Positions 24,382-32,475 of a stretch of DNA of 64,000 nucleotides are shown here, piece after piece. A program made the translations under genes and the position numbers. The stretch lies in assembly GCA_965227045.1 (NCBI GenBank), contig OZ245718.1:1426001-1490000 (forward strand), read 5' to 3'. The notes beneath the pieces are model-generated. The model was given only the letters and a program-made list of their open reading frames with translations. It had not been told where the DNA came from and searched no databases. The stretch's first letter is position 1. Every line of letters starts with the position of its first letter. This DNA comes from UBA10649 sp965227045. Lineage in GTDB: Bacteria; Actinomycetota; Actinomycetes; S36-B12.

Positions 24382-25323
24382 TCAGGACAACGCGCGATGT
24401 GCCGTAGACCACACTTCCTCGACGCGAGCAGCGGCGCTCGGAAGGAAACCGGATTGGGAGAACGCGCCATGGAACAACTCGGGTGCGTGGATCCAGGTCA
24501 CCGGCGTGCCGATGTCGGCGAGTAGTTGTGCGTACGCGACCCCCTCGTCGCGCAGTGGATCGTGTCCCACCGTGAGCACGATCGCCGGCGTCGGTTCCAC
24601 CCCACGGTCGCGGAAATCCGCGACGAGATCGACGAGCGTGCTTGAGCGGTCCGACGCCGCGGGCACGTACTGGTCGTAGAACCACTCCATGTCGCGGCGA
24701 GTAAGGAACGGCCCGTCGACGAACTCCGTCGCGGACGGGTACCCGAGGCTCGGATCCGTGGCCGGATAGATCAGCACCTGTCCGACGAGGCCCGGGTGTG
24801 CGCCGCGCTGCTGCGCCACGACGGCAGCGAGGTTGCCGCCCGCGCTGTCACCGCCGACTACCACCCGAGCGCGGTGCGCGAGAGCCCAGTCTGCGGCGGC
24901 GAGTGCGTCGTCGATTGCGGCAGGGAACCGGTCGACCGGCGCGCAGCGGTAGTCCACCGAGACGATCTCCCACCCGGTCGCGGCGCAGGCGGTGCGCGCC
25001 GTGGCGTCGGTCGTATCGAGATTGCCGAGAACCCATCCGCCGCCGTGGAACCACAGCAGGCACACGGACCCGTGGGCATTGTCGCGTTGATACCGACGCA
25101 TCGCTGGGACGCGACCGCTGGCCGCCAGATCCTCCGAGGAGACCGGAAGGTCAGACAGCGGCGGCGACCAGCCCGATCGTGCGTCGAGAGTGAGTTGGAT
25201 GTGGAGCGCCCGAGCGGCCGCAGCATCGAGCTGCCAGATGGGCGCGAGTGGATTAGCGATGAGGTCCGAGCGAAGCGCGTCGCAGTCAGCAGCGAGAGGT
25301 GACTGCTCGATCGACAGCCTCAT
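24382..25323 (-). CDS. Alpha/beta hydrolase, hormone-sensitive-lipase (HSL) type esterase
   Basis: A 313-residue esterase of family IV. The oxyanion motif HGGGW is at 93-97, nucleophile Ser160 is in GGDSAGG, and the acid and base are probably the Asp in VGHDPLRDEG and the His in ELFHGAFS. Substrate is likely a short acyl ester. The ATG overlaps the stop of the upstream SGNH gene by four bases, so the two secreted/cytosolic hydrolases are cotranscribed. Confidence 0.88.
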   Translation of the reverse strand: MRLSIEQSPLAADCDALRSDLIANPLAPIWQLDAAAARALHIQLTLDARSGWSPPLSDLPVSSEDLAASGRVPAMRRYQRDNAHGSVCLLWFHGGGWVLGNLDTTDATARTACAATGWEIVSVDYRCAPVDRFPAAIDDALAAADWALAHRARVVVGGDSAGGNLAAVVAQQRGAHPGLVGQVLIYPATDPSLGYPSATEFVDGPFLTRRDMEWFYDQYVPAASDRSSTLVDLVADFRDRGVEPTPAIVLTVGHDPLRDEGVAYAQLLADIGTPVTWIHAPELFHGAFSQSGFLPSAAARVEEVWSTAHRALS

Positions 25324-25907
25324 GACGCGATGGGCACCGCATCACGACGCGCAATCGCCGCATCGATCACGCGGGCATATCCCCTGGCCCCGGCCGGGGT
25401 CAGGTGTGTCTTGTCCGAGTAGAGCCACTTCGGGTGGCGGGAGGCAGCCCAGTCCCAGTCGACGACGGTCACCTGCCCGGGGTGGGCGGCTGCGCACTGC
25501 CTGATTACCTTGTTGTTCCCCTTCGTCCACGACCGAGGAACGTGAATCGTGACGAGGAAGACGTGACGATCGGGCCCGACGGCCTTGACCATCCCATTGC
25601 AGGTCGACAGCGGGAACGTGCCGTTGGTGCCGAGGTGGATGACGACGTTGTCGGGCAGCGAGCCGCCCCGACGCCGCAGCTCGGCCGGCCCGGAGTACGC
25701 CTGACGACTCTGGACCGCGTCCACGATCGCAAACCCGTGGGCCTTGAGCGCATGCTTCGCGCCGAGCATCACCGAATCCCCGAGCGCGAAGCGACCCTTG
25801 GGGACCTTCGTCTGCGCCTGCGCCGCGGGTGATACGGAGATCGCAAGGAACGCCATCAACGCCGCCACCAGGGCGCACCGGAACGCCACACTTCGCCTCT
25901 CCGTCAC
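25320..25907 (-). CDS. Secreted SGNH/GDSL-like hydrolase
   Basis: A 195-residue protein with an N-terminal signal (about 1-31). The SGNH blocks visible are GDS (Ser45 nucleophile), a Gly/Asn-containing HLGTNGT block, and D165-x-x-H168 in SDKTHLTPAG. The layout resembles domains found at the C-terminus of OafA-type acyltransferases or stand-alone cell-wall-acting esterases. The exact substrate is unknown. It is coupled to the downstream HSL esterase. Confidence 0.83.
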   Translation of the reverse strand: MTERRSVAFRCALVAALMAFLAISVSPAAQAQTKVPKGRFALGDSVMLGAKHALKAHGFAIVDAVQSRQAYSGPAELRRRGGSLPDNVVIHLGTNGTFPLSTCNGMVKAVGPDRHVFLVTIHVPRSWTKGNNKVIRQCAAAHPGQVTVVDWDWAASRHPKWLYSDKTHLTPAGARGYARVIDAAIARRDAVPIAS

Positions 25908-25912
25908 GTCGG

Positions 25913-27070
25913 CTATTGGACCACGGACGCGACGCGACTTACGACTTCGCGCAGGATGGCGGGCGACGTGGCGAAGTTGAGACGAACGAATCCCCTGCCG
26001 GCATCGCCGAAGGTCGGCCCGGAACTGAGGGCTACCCTGCCTCGCTCGACGAGGATCTCGGCGGGGTCATCACCGAGGTCGTACGCGGAGAGGTCGATCC
26101 AGGCGAGGTAGGACGCATCGGGTGACTGGTGCCAGGCGCGAGGCAACTGCTCGGAGACCATCTGTGCGAGCAGCTGTCGATTTCCGTCGAGGATGCTCAC
26201 GACGTCCGCGAGCCACGGACCGCCCTCGCGGTACGCGGCAATCGCGGCCATGGCGCCGAAGTGACCTGCCGCGTACGTGACCTCCATCGGAATGCGCGCG
26301 GCGACCGTCTCAGCGGTGCGGGCGGTGCTCACGAGTTGCGCGCACTTCAGCCCCGGGATGTTCCACGCCTTCGACGCGGAGAGCAGGGCGACCGCGGACG
26401 CGTCGTCGCCAGCGACCGTGAGGTACGGCACATGCGTGGCGCCCGGCAGCACCAAAGGAGCATGGATCTCGTCGGCGATGACGGACACGCCGTACTCGGC
26501 TGACAGATCCGCGATGCGCGCCAGCGTCTCAGCGCTCGCGACGGTTCCTGTCGGGTTGTGCGGATTCGACATCAGATACGCGGTCACGTCGGGCCGGGCG
26601 AACGCGATCTCGAGGGCGTCGAGATCCCAGTCGTACCGGCCATCAGCGTGACGAAGCATTGGCGCTTCAACGACCGTGCGGTTCGCGACATCGGAGATGC
26701 TGCTGAAGAACGGGTGGTACACGGGCGGATTGATGACGACGCCGTCGCCGGGCTGGGTCAGCCGTAGCAGCGACTGGGCGACGCCGGTGAGGACATCGGG
26801 CAAGGGCGACACGCGGCCATCGTCGACCTGCCATCCCCAGGTCGATTGCGCGAACGAGGCGAGCGCGTTTCCGATGCCGCCCGGCGAGAGATAGCCGGTG
26901 TCGGAGTCGTCGATCGCGCGGCGCAGCCGTACGGCGATCGGTTCGGCAAGCGGGAAGTCCATCTCCGCGACCCACGCGGGCAGTACGTCGGGAGGAAATA
27001 CCTGCCACTTCGCGCTGTGCCGCGCGCGAAGGGAGTCGAGCGTGATCGCGTCGACGTCGAAGGTTCGCAC
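25913..27070 (-). CDS. PLP-dependent aminotransferase/C-S lyase, MalY/PatB type
   Basis: A 385-residue fold-type I PLP enzyme. MSNPHNPTG and the Schiff-base Lys234 in SASKAWNIPG match cystathionine beta-lyase/PatB proteins, which release homocysteine, pyruvate and sulfide-like products. The GTG at 27070, five bases after the CsoR/CstR-like stop, gives a family-length protein; the open frame extends further upstream but would overlap that gene. Cotranscription with a thiol-type repressor fits sulfur chemistry. Confidence 0.86.
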   Translation of the reverse strand: MRTFDVDAITLDSLRARHSAKWQVFPPDVLPAWVAEMDFPLAEPIAVRLRRAIDDSDTGYLSPGGIGNALASFAQSTWGWQVDDGRVSPLPDVLTGVAQSLLRLTQPGDGVVINPPVYHPFFSSISDVANRTVVEAPMLRHADGRYDWDLDALEIAFARPDVTAYLMSNPHNPTGTVASAETLARIADLSAEYGVSVIADEIHAPLVLPGATHVPYLTVAGDDASAVALLSASKAWNIPGLKCAQLVSTARTAETVAARIPMEVTYAAGHFGAMAAIAAYREGGPWLADVVSILDGNRQLLAQMVSEQLPRAWHQSPDASYLAWIDLSAYDLGDDPAEILVERGRVALSSGPTFGDAGRGFVRLNFATSPAILREVVSRVASVVQ

Positions 27071-27075
27071 GGCGA

Positions 27076-27336
27076 TCAGGCCAGCGAGAGGAAGAGCTTC
27101 TCGAGCTCGTCTCGCGTCATTGGTGCGTCGTCGCCGTTCTCCCAGCATTGCTGCAGCCCCGACGCGACGATCTTGAAGCCAACGCGGTCCAGCGCCTTGG
27201 ACACGGCTGCCAGCTGAGTCACGATGTCCGAGCACGAGCGACCCTCATCGATCATGTTGATGACCCCGTCGAGCTGGCCATGAGCACGCTTGAGACGCAG
27301 GACGATGTCGTGACTGACTGCGGGCTCGATCTCCAT
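27076..27336 (-). CDS. Metal-sensitive repressor family protein (CsoR/FrmR/CstR class), CstR-like cysteines
   Basis: An 86-residue all-helical DUF156 regulator. The family fingerprint RLKRAHGQLDGV...MIDEGRSC is clear. Cys35 and Cys64 occupy the conserved sensor positions, but the residue four before the second Cys, His in copper-sensing CsoR, is Gly60. That pattern (two Cys, no His) is closer to persulfide-sensing CstR than to Cu(I) sensors; this is inference, as is the exact inducer. ATG at 27336 has TACGAT six bases upstream and the operator ATACCCCCATGGGTAT beyond it, so autorepression is likely. Genes that may be controlled include itself, the MalY-type lyase, the divergent MFS and trxA. 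Confidence 0.88.
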   Translation of the reverse strand: MEIEPAVSHDIVLRLKRAHGQLDGVINMIDEGRSCSDIVTQLAAVSKALDRVGFKIVASGLQQCWENGDDAPMTRDELEKLFLSLA

Positions 27337-27370
27337 GCGGTCATCGTACCTGTCATACCCATGGGGGTAT
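27337..27370 (-). promoter_or_regulatory. Operator and leaderless promoter of the CsoR/CstR-like gene
   Basis: On the minus strand the 16-mer ATACCCCCATGGGTAT (27370-27355), six bases, TACGAT (27348-27343), six bases, then ATG. The geometry matches the thioredoxin promoter at 20460-20492 within one base. The operator is placed where it would block the RNA polymerase spacer/-35 region. Confidence 0.6.
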
Positions 27371-27411
27371 CTCGGTCGATGGCTTCCGCCGGTCGCGGAT
27401 ACCTTGGGCAC

Positions 27412-28611
27412 GTGTCCGAGCCACAGGCGAACTCGCTGCCCGCCTACCTCGCCACCGCGACCCTCGCGCGCGCCGCATCGGAGTCCGCCGGTCCGGCGCT
27501 CCTCGTCGTCACCGTCGCCGTTCTCGGGAGTGCGTCGACCGGGTCGTACCTCGTCGCGGCGATGACCGCCTCAGCCGCGGTCGGCGGCCCGATCATCGGC
27601 GCCCTGCTTGATCGAGCGGCCAGGCCACGTCGCGGCTTCGCGCTGGCATTGGGGACCCTCGGTGTCGGGCTCGCGGCCATCGCATTGACGATCGGGCACG
27701 TTCCCATGGGCGTCCTCCTCGGCTTCGCCGTCGTGGCCGGATTCGGGTACCCCGCTGCCACCGGTGCGTGGAGTGCCCAGCTTCCGCGACTCATCCCGAA
27801 GCCGGCACTTACGCGCGCCTACTCCGCCGACGCGGCGACCTATAGCGTCGCGTCGGTCGTGGCGCCGCCACTGGCCGCCGCACTTGTTGCCGTGTCCACC
27901 CAGGCCCCCCTGTGGCTCGTTGTCGCTCTCGTCATCTCCGCCCTCATCGGCCTGCGGACCGTCCCGCTGATATCCGCGGGGAGCGATCGGTCGACGAACT
28001 CCCTGCTCTCCGACCTGAGGGCCGGCACGCAGGTCATGGCTCGCAATGTCGCGCTACGTCGGACCGTCATCATCACCACCGTCGGCTTCGCCGGCCAGGC
28101 TGCGGTATTCGTGACGGCGCCCGTGCTCGCGCAGGACCTCACCGGCTCGCTGCAATTCACGGGCGTGATCCTGGGCGTCTTCGCGGCGGGCGGTGTCGTC
28201 ACCGCCCTGTGGTTCACCCGGCACCCCGTGCAGCGGCCCGATCGCATGGTGATCGCGTCGACATTCCTGTCCGCGGTCATGCTTGCTGGGATCGGCGCGG
28301 CCCCGACGCCCTGGCTCCTTCTGGTCGCCGCGTTCGCGATGGGTGCCGTCGAGCCGCCGCTCATGTCGGCGATGTTCCTCATTCGCGCTCGCGAGTCGCC
28401 GACACACGTGCAGTCGCAGATCTTCACGACGTCGGCAAGCCTGCGCACTGCCGCCTTCGCAGCGAGCACCGCCGTGTGCGGAGCGCTGATTGCGGTCGGA
28501 GTCGGTGCCGTCATCGCATTCGGCGTTGCCCTGCACCTCCTCGCACTCGTGCTCGGACTTCTGCTAGGTCCGCACCTGCCGGCGCGTGAGCACTGGGTCC
28601 GTCGCGACTGA
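27412..28611 (+). CDS. MFS transporter
   Basis: A 12-helix major facilitator of about 399 residues beginning VSEPQANSLPAYL. GTG at 27412 is preferred because TACCTT lies exactly six bases upstream; an ATG at 27379 would add 11 residues. It is divergent from the CsoR/CstR-like gene, with the shared operator about 29 bp upstream of its -10 candidate. Substrate unknown; export of a thiol, sulfur or metal-linked compound is conceivable from context only. Confidence 0.85.
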   Translation: MSEPQANSLPAYLATATLARAASESAGPALLVVTVAVLGSASTGSYLVAAMTASAAVGGPIIGALLDRAARPRRGFALALGTLGVGLAAIALTIGHVPMGVLLGFAVVAGFGYPAATGAWSAQLPRLIPKPALTRAYSADAATYSVASVVAPPLAAALVAVSTQAPLWLVVALVISALIGLRTVPLISAGSDRSTNSLLSDLRAGTQVMARNVALRRTVIITTVGFAGQAAVFVTAPVLAQDLTGSLQFTGVILGVFAAGGVVTALWFTRHPVQRPDRMVIASTFLSAVMLAGIGAAPTPWLLLVAAFAMGAVEPPLMSAMFLIRARESPTHVQSQIFTTSASLRTAAFAASTAVCGALIAVGVGAVIAFGVALHLLALVLGLLLGPHLPAREHWVRRD

Positions 28612-28629
28612 TCGGGATACCCTCGACGA

Positions 28630-29349
28630 ATGACCGGCCCGGGACGTCTCGCACTCGTCGGAAGCGGCGAGTACCTGCCCGTCATGCACGACATCGAGGC
28701 GTGGCTGCTCGAGGATCGCCCGCGTCGGTACGTGCAACTCGCGACTGCCGCGGCTCCGGAAGGTGACTCGTCGCTCGCGCGCTGGCACGCCCTCGGCGCC
28801 GAGGCCGCGGCGCGATTGGATGCGGAGCAGGTAGTCATTGACGTGCGCAATCGCCATGACGCCAATGCCGATGCGTGGGTTGATGCCATCGCCGGCGCGG
28901 GACTGATCTACCTGTCCGGCGGGAATCCCGGCTACCTGGCAGACACGCTGCGCGACACCCGCCTGTGGAACGCGATCGAAGCGGAGTGGAAGGCGGGCGC
29001 ATCACTTGCTGGATGTAGCGCTGGCGCGATGGCCATGGGCGGCTACGTCCCCGACTTCCGGCACCCGAAGCGCGGAGGGACCGATGGCCTCGGCATCGTT
29101 CCCGATCTGCGAGTGCTCCCGCACTTCGACAAGTTCAGCCGCATGATCCCCGACTTCGCGCTGCGACCGCTCGTCCTTTCGGAGGCGAGCGTCATCGGCA
29201 TAGATGAGGAGACGGCACTTGTGGCCGGTGGTCCGGCGGAGGACGGACTGTGGGAGTTCCGCTCCCGCGGGCGCCAGTCCTGCTGGCGCATCGAGTCAGA
29301 CCGCAAGTACCGCGTGAACGCGCCGCTTCGACTGCGAGTCGCGGCATGA
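28630..29349 (+). CDS. Peptidase S51-like (dipeptidase E/cyanophycinase superfamily) protein
   Basis: A 239-residue class-I-glutamine-amidotransferase-like serine hydrolase. The nucleophile-elbow GCSAGAM places Ser130. Upstream IYLSGGNPGYLADTL and downstream LGIVPDLRVLPHFDKF are normal S51-type segments. It may cleave Asp-containing dipeptides or similar. TACCCT is six bases before the ATG, so this gene has its own leaderless-type promoter. Its stop overlaps the trmB ATG (ATGA). Confidence 0.82.
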   Translation: MTGPGRLALVGSGEYLPVMHDIEAWLLEDRPRRYVQLATAAAPEGDSSLARWHALGAEAAARLDAEQVVIDVRNRHDANADAWVDAIAGAGLIYLSGGNPGYLADTLRDTRLWNAIEAEWKAGASLAGCSAGAMAMGGYVPDFRHPKRGGTDGLGIVPDLRVLPHFDKFSRMIPDFALRPLVLSEASVIGIDEETALVAGGPAEDGLWEFRSRGRQSCWRIESDRKYRVNAPLRLRVAA

Positions 29350-30047
29350 CCCTCCGCGCGGACCTGTCCCTGCAGGACCGCTCGTCCGTCCTGCGTCCGG
29401 GGATCCGCACGTACAAGCCCCGACGGTCCCGTATGACGCAGCGGGAGGCCGCGGCGCTCGTTGAGCATGCCGAGTATGTCGTTGCCGTCCAGAGTGCGCC
29501 GCTCGACCTGGAGAGCATGTGGGACGCGCCAATGCCTACCGTCCTCGAGATCGGATTCGGGACCGGCGCGGCCACGGCCGCGATGGCTGCTGCCGCGCCT
29601 GACGTCGGCATCCTCGCCGTCGATGTGCACACGCCCGGCATCGGAGACCTCCTCGATCTGGTCGGTGATCGTGCGCTGACCAACGTGCGGATCATCGAGG
29701 CCGACGCGCTCGCCGTGCTCGAATTCATGATCTCGCCCGCGGCCCTCTTGGGAGTCCGCTCATTCTTTCCCGACCCCTGGCCCAAGGCACGTCACCACAA
29801 GAGGCGGCTCGTCCAGCACGAGGTGCTCGCCCTGGTCGGATCGCGTCTGGAGCCCGGTGGATTCTGGCACCTGGCCACCGACTGGCAGGAGTACGCGGAC
29901 GCGATGGTCGCGTGCTTCGACGCGGATCCTCGGTGGGACGGCGGTGTGATTGACCGACCGGAAGACCGGCCGGTCACGCATTACGAGGGCCGAGCGCTGC
30001 GCGAGGGCCGGGAGATCACCGACGTCAGGTACACCTGGTCGCCGTGA
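29346..30047 (+). CDS. trmB: tRNA (guanine-N7-)-methyltransferase
   Basis: SAM-dependent enzyme that makes m7G46 in tRNA, 233 residues. The SAM motif is LEIGFGTGAATA, and FFPDPWPKARHHKRR is the diagnostic TrmB block. ATG at 29346 overlaps the S51-type stop by four bases. A longer frame to 29250 would lie within that gene. Coupled to the upstream peptidase gene. Confidence 0.93.
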   Translation: MTLRADLSLQDRSSVLRPGIRTYKPRRSRMTQREAAALVEHAEYVVAVQSAPLDLESMWDAPMPTVLEIGFGTGAATAAMAAAAPDVGILAVDVHTPGIGDLLDLVGDRALTNVRIIEADALAVLEFMISPAALLGVRSFFPDPWPKARHHKRRLVQHEVLALVGSRLEPGGFWHLATDWQEYADAMVACFDADPRWDGGVIDRPEDRPVTHYEGRALREGREITDVRYTWSP

Positions 30048-30049
30048 CG

Positions 30050-31402
30050 TCAGCGACGTACGACCGTTCGATCGCGACCGGCGACCTTCGCCTCATACAA
30101 GGCGCCGTCCGCATCGCGTAGCAACTGGTCCGGCGTGACATCAGCCCGCGCGGTCGCGACCCCGATGCTGAACGTTCGCGACAGTTCGAGCCCGTCGATG
30201 AACATTGGCGCGCGCAGCGCCGTGCGAACCTTCTCGGCGACCAGGTAGGCGTCATCAGCACTCGCCAGCCCGCGCAGGACGATGACGAACTCGTCTCCGC
30301 CAAGCCGCGCCACCAGGTCGGTGTCGCGAACGGTATGCCGAATGCGATCGGCGAACTCTTGCAGGGCCAGGTCTCCGACGGCGTGGCCGTATGAGTCGTT
30401 GATCGTCTTGAAGAAGTCCACATCGCAGTACAGAAGTGCGTTCAGGTCGCTGCGCCGACGGCTCTCCCCGAGTAGCTGCTCGAGGCTGTCGAGCAGGTGC
30501 GTGCGGTTCGCCAGTCCGGTCAGGTCGTCGCGCTTGCCTCGCTCGGCAAGCGCCTGTGTCGCGACGAGCTCCTGGACATCACGCATCCCGACGACGGCGC
30601 TGACGCTCTCATGGCCTCGCTCGTGCACTCTCGTGGCGCTGACACTCATCCAGCGGTAGTTCCCATCGCACTGGCGTACGCGAGCGAGTACCGGGTGCTT
30701 CGTCCCATGCTGCAGCGCCAGTACCTCCTCGCCGGGAGCAGCGATCTCGTTGATCGCGGCCACGACATCCCAGTCCTCGGGGTGGACAAGGTCGGTGACG
30801 ACGGTGCCGACGAGCTGCTCAGCCGTCCAGCCCAGGCATGCCTCGACGGTCGGTGCGACCCACAGCGCGCGGCCGTCGGCGTCGGCGAAGTAGACGAGGT
30901 CAGACGCATTCTCCGCAAGCAGCCGGTAGCGCTCCTCGCGCTGAAGCAGCGCCGCCTCCGCCGCGTCGCGGGCCTGCTCAGCGGCCACCTGCTCTGTGAT
31001 GTCCCGAGCCGACGTGATCGAGCCGTCATTGCTGCCCGACGCATCGACATAAGGGGTGATTCGCACTTCAAACCATCGGACTCCGCCGGACTTCGTCAGG
31101 CCGCGCAGGCGGGTGTGCACCTCGGCGCCGCCGTAGACCTCTGGCCTGGTCGCCGCGGCACTGTCCACATCGTCTGGATGGACGATGGAGGTGAATGACT
31201 TGCCGACGAGGTCCGCCGGAGTCCAGCCGAGCACGGACGTGACCGACGGGGACACCCAACGCAGCACGCCCTCGTGTCCCCAGAGCACGAGATCGGAGAC
31301 ATTCTCAGCGAGAACGCGATACATCTCCGAGCGAGCGGCGTCGTTGGTGTCGTCCCATGCGTCGGAGGCCACGTGAACCCGCACCTCCGCCCGGACGCCC
31401 AC
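30050..31402 (-). CDS. Diguanylate cyclase with two PAS domains
   Basis: A 450-residue soluble signalling protein that likely makes cyclic di-GMP. PAS 1 covers about 20-150 and PAS 2 about 155-275 (each followed by a PAC-like segment); the cyclase domain is about 285-450. The active site GGDEF near residue 368 is intact, and the RxxD inhibitory site (RDTD, five residues before it) indicates product inhibition. The GTG start at 31402 is weakly supported by TAGCCT four bases upstream. Confidence 0.92.
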   Translation of the reverse strand: MGVRAEVRVHVASDAWDDTNDAARSEMYRVLAENVSDLVLWGHEGVLRWVSPSVTSVLGWTPADLVGKSFTSIVHPDDVDSAAATRPEVYGGAEVHTRLRGLTKSGGVRWFEVRITPYVDASGSNDGSITSARDITEQVAAEQARDAAEAALLQREERYRLLAENASDLVYFADADGRALWVAPTVEACLGWTAEQLVGTVVTDLVHPEDWDVVAAINEIAAPGEEVLALQHGTKHPVLARVRQCDGNYRWMSVSATRVHERGHESVSAVVGMRDVQELVATQALAERGKRDDLTGLANRTHLLDSLEQLLGESRRRSDLNALLYCDVDFFKTINDSYGHAVGDLALQEFADRIRHTVRDTDLVARLGGDEFVIVLRGLASADDAYLVAEKVRTALRAPMFIDGLELSRTFSIGVATARADVTPDQLLRDADGALYEAKVAGRDRTVVRR

Positions 31403-31453
31403 CCGAAGGCTATTCCTCAGGACGTGCGAAGGCTCATCGAGCCTGAAATGCCC

Positions 31454-31744
31454 TTACGCAGTGGTCGAGCTGAAACGCTGTCCTGCGGAACGGCTCGCGT
31501 AGCTGCCGATGTCGAGGAGGAATCCGAGCACGACGACCAGCCAGCCGATCCCGCTGACCCCGCCGGTCGGTGCCCACGCTGCGACGAACGCCAACGCTGT
31601 CCACGGCAGGAAGATCACGCCGAGCAGCGGCCACCAGAAGTTGTTGGAGAAGGCATCCTGCACCCGGTCCTCGCCGAAGATCCAGACAGCCAGGAAGGCG
31701 ATACGTGGTCCGAGAAACCCGAGGATGAGAACGAAGCAGCACAT
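31454..31744 (-). CDS. Small membrane protein of unknown function
   Basis: A 96-residue protein with helices around residues 2-22, 38-58 and 64-82. It resembles unnamed short actinobacterial membrane proteins; no functional motif. TAGGGT lies seven bases before the ATG, which supports expression. Confidence 0.65.
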   Translation of the reverse strand: MCCFVLILGFLGPRIAFLAVWIFGEDRVQDAFSNNFWWPLLGVIFLPWTALAFVAAWAPTGGVSGIGWLVVVLGFLLDIGSYASRSAGQRFSSTTA

Positions 31745-31821
31745 GGACCGGACCCTAGGGGAATGTGCTGCCGGCTACACGGGTTATCGCTAGGTTCCCC
31801 CACACCACGACCGGAGGTCGC

Positions 31822-32463
31822 ATGGCGTACACAGCGAGCATGGAGTTCGACCGTCAGCGTGATCGCCTTCTCGCTCTCGGGTATCCCGCGTTGGCGGGCA
31901 CAACCGATGATGAGTTCGTGGCGCTCATCGAGCCCCTTGGTCAGCACGTAGACAGGATCGATGCGCAACCTGCCACCGCATCGAATGTGCCATGGGTACT
32001 TGTGATCAACCCGATGCTGATCGCACCCGAACTCCTGGTCCCGCTTCTGCATCTCCAGGGCGGGACGCTTCCGGGAGTGGTCGACCGCAACCATGGGGAC
32101 GATGGCCTGACTCCGTTCGTGCCACTGGAACGGCTCGACGTGCCCACGACGCCGGCCTACCTCGTAATCGGGATCGAGAGGGGCGAGGAGTTCTGCAACG
32201 TCCGCCCCGAGGACGCGCTACCTGTGATCACGGCGCGGGGCCGCACGCCGCTGACGATCCCGGAGGGCATCGCGCTGGTGACGCACTTCCCCGGCGTTCT
32301 GGAGAAGAACAAGTGCTTCATGCTCTCTGGCTCGCGTAGGCACGACCGCAGAGTTCCCGCAATGTGGATCTCCGCGAAGGCCCCCAAGCTCGGCTGGTGC
32401 TGGGACGGCAATCCGCACACCTGGCTCGGGACGGCATCCGCGGGCTCGCGGGCAGCTTCTTGA
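31822..32463 (+). CDS. DUF5701-like protein
   Basis: A 213-residue soluble protein, probably of the actinobacterial DUF5701 group (LLALGYPALAGTTDDEF start). It has a WCWDGNPHTWLGTASAG C-terminus and conserved Cys residues in LEKNKCFML. No catalytic assignment is possible. GGAGG lies five bases before the ATG at 31822; TAGGTT at about 31790 is a plausible -10. The AlkZ-like gene begins 13 bp downstream and is probably cotranscribed. Confidence 0.72.
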   Translation: MAYTASMEFDRQRDRLLALGYPALAGTTDDEFVALIEPLGQHVDRIDAQPATASNVPWVLVINPMLIAPELLVPLLHLQGGTLPGVVDRNHGDDGLTPFVPLERLDVPTTPAYLVIGIERGEEFCNVRPEDALPVITARGRTPLTIPEGIALVTHFPGVLEKNKCFMLSGSRRHDRRVPAMWISAKAPKLGWCWDGNPHTWLGTASAGSRAAS

Positions 32464-32475
32464 CAAGATGACGGC

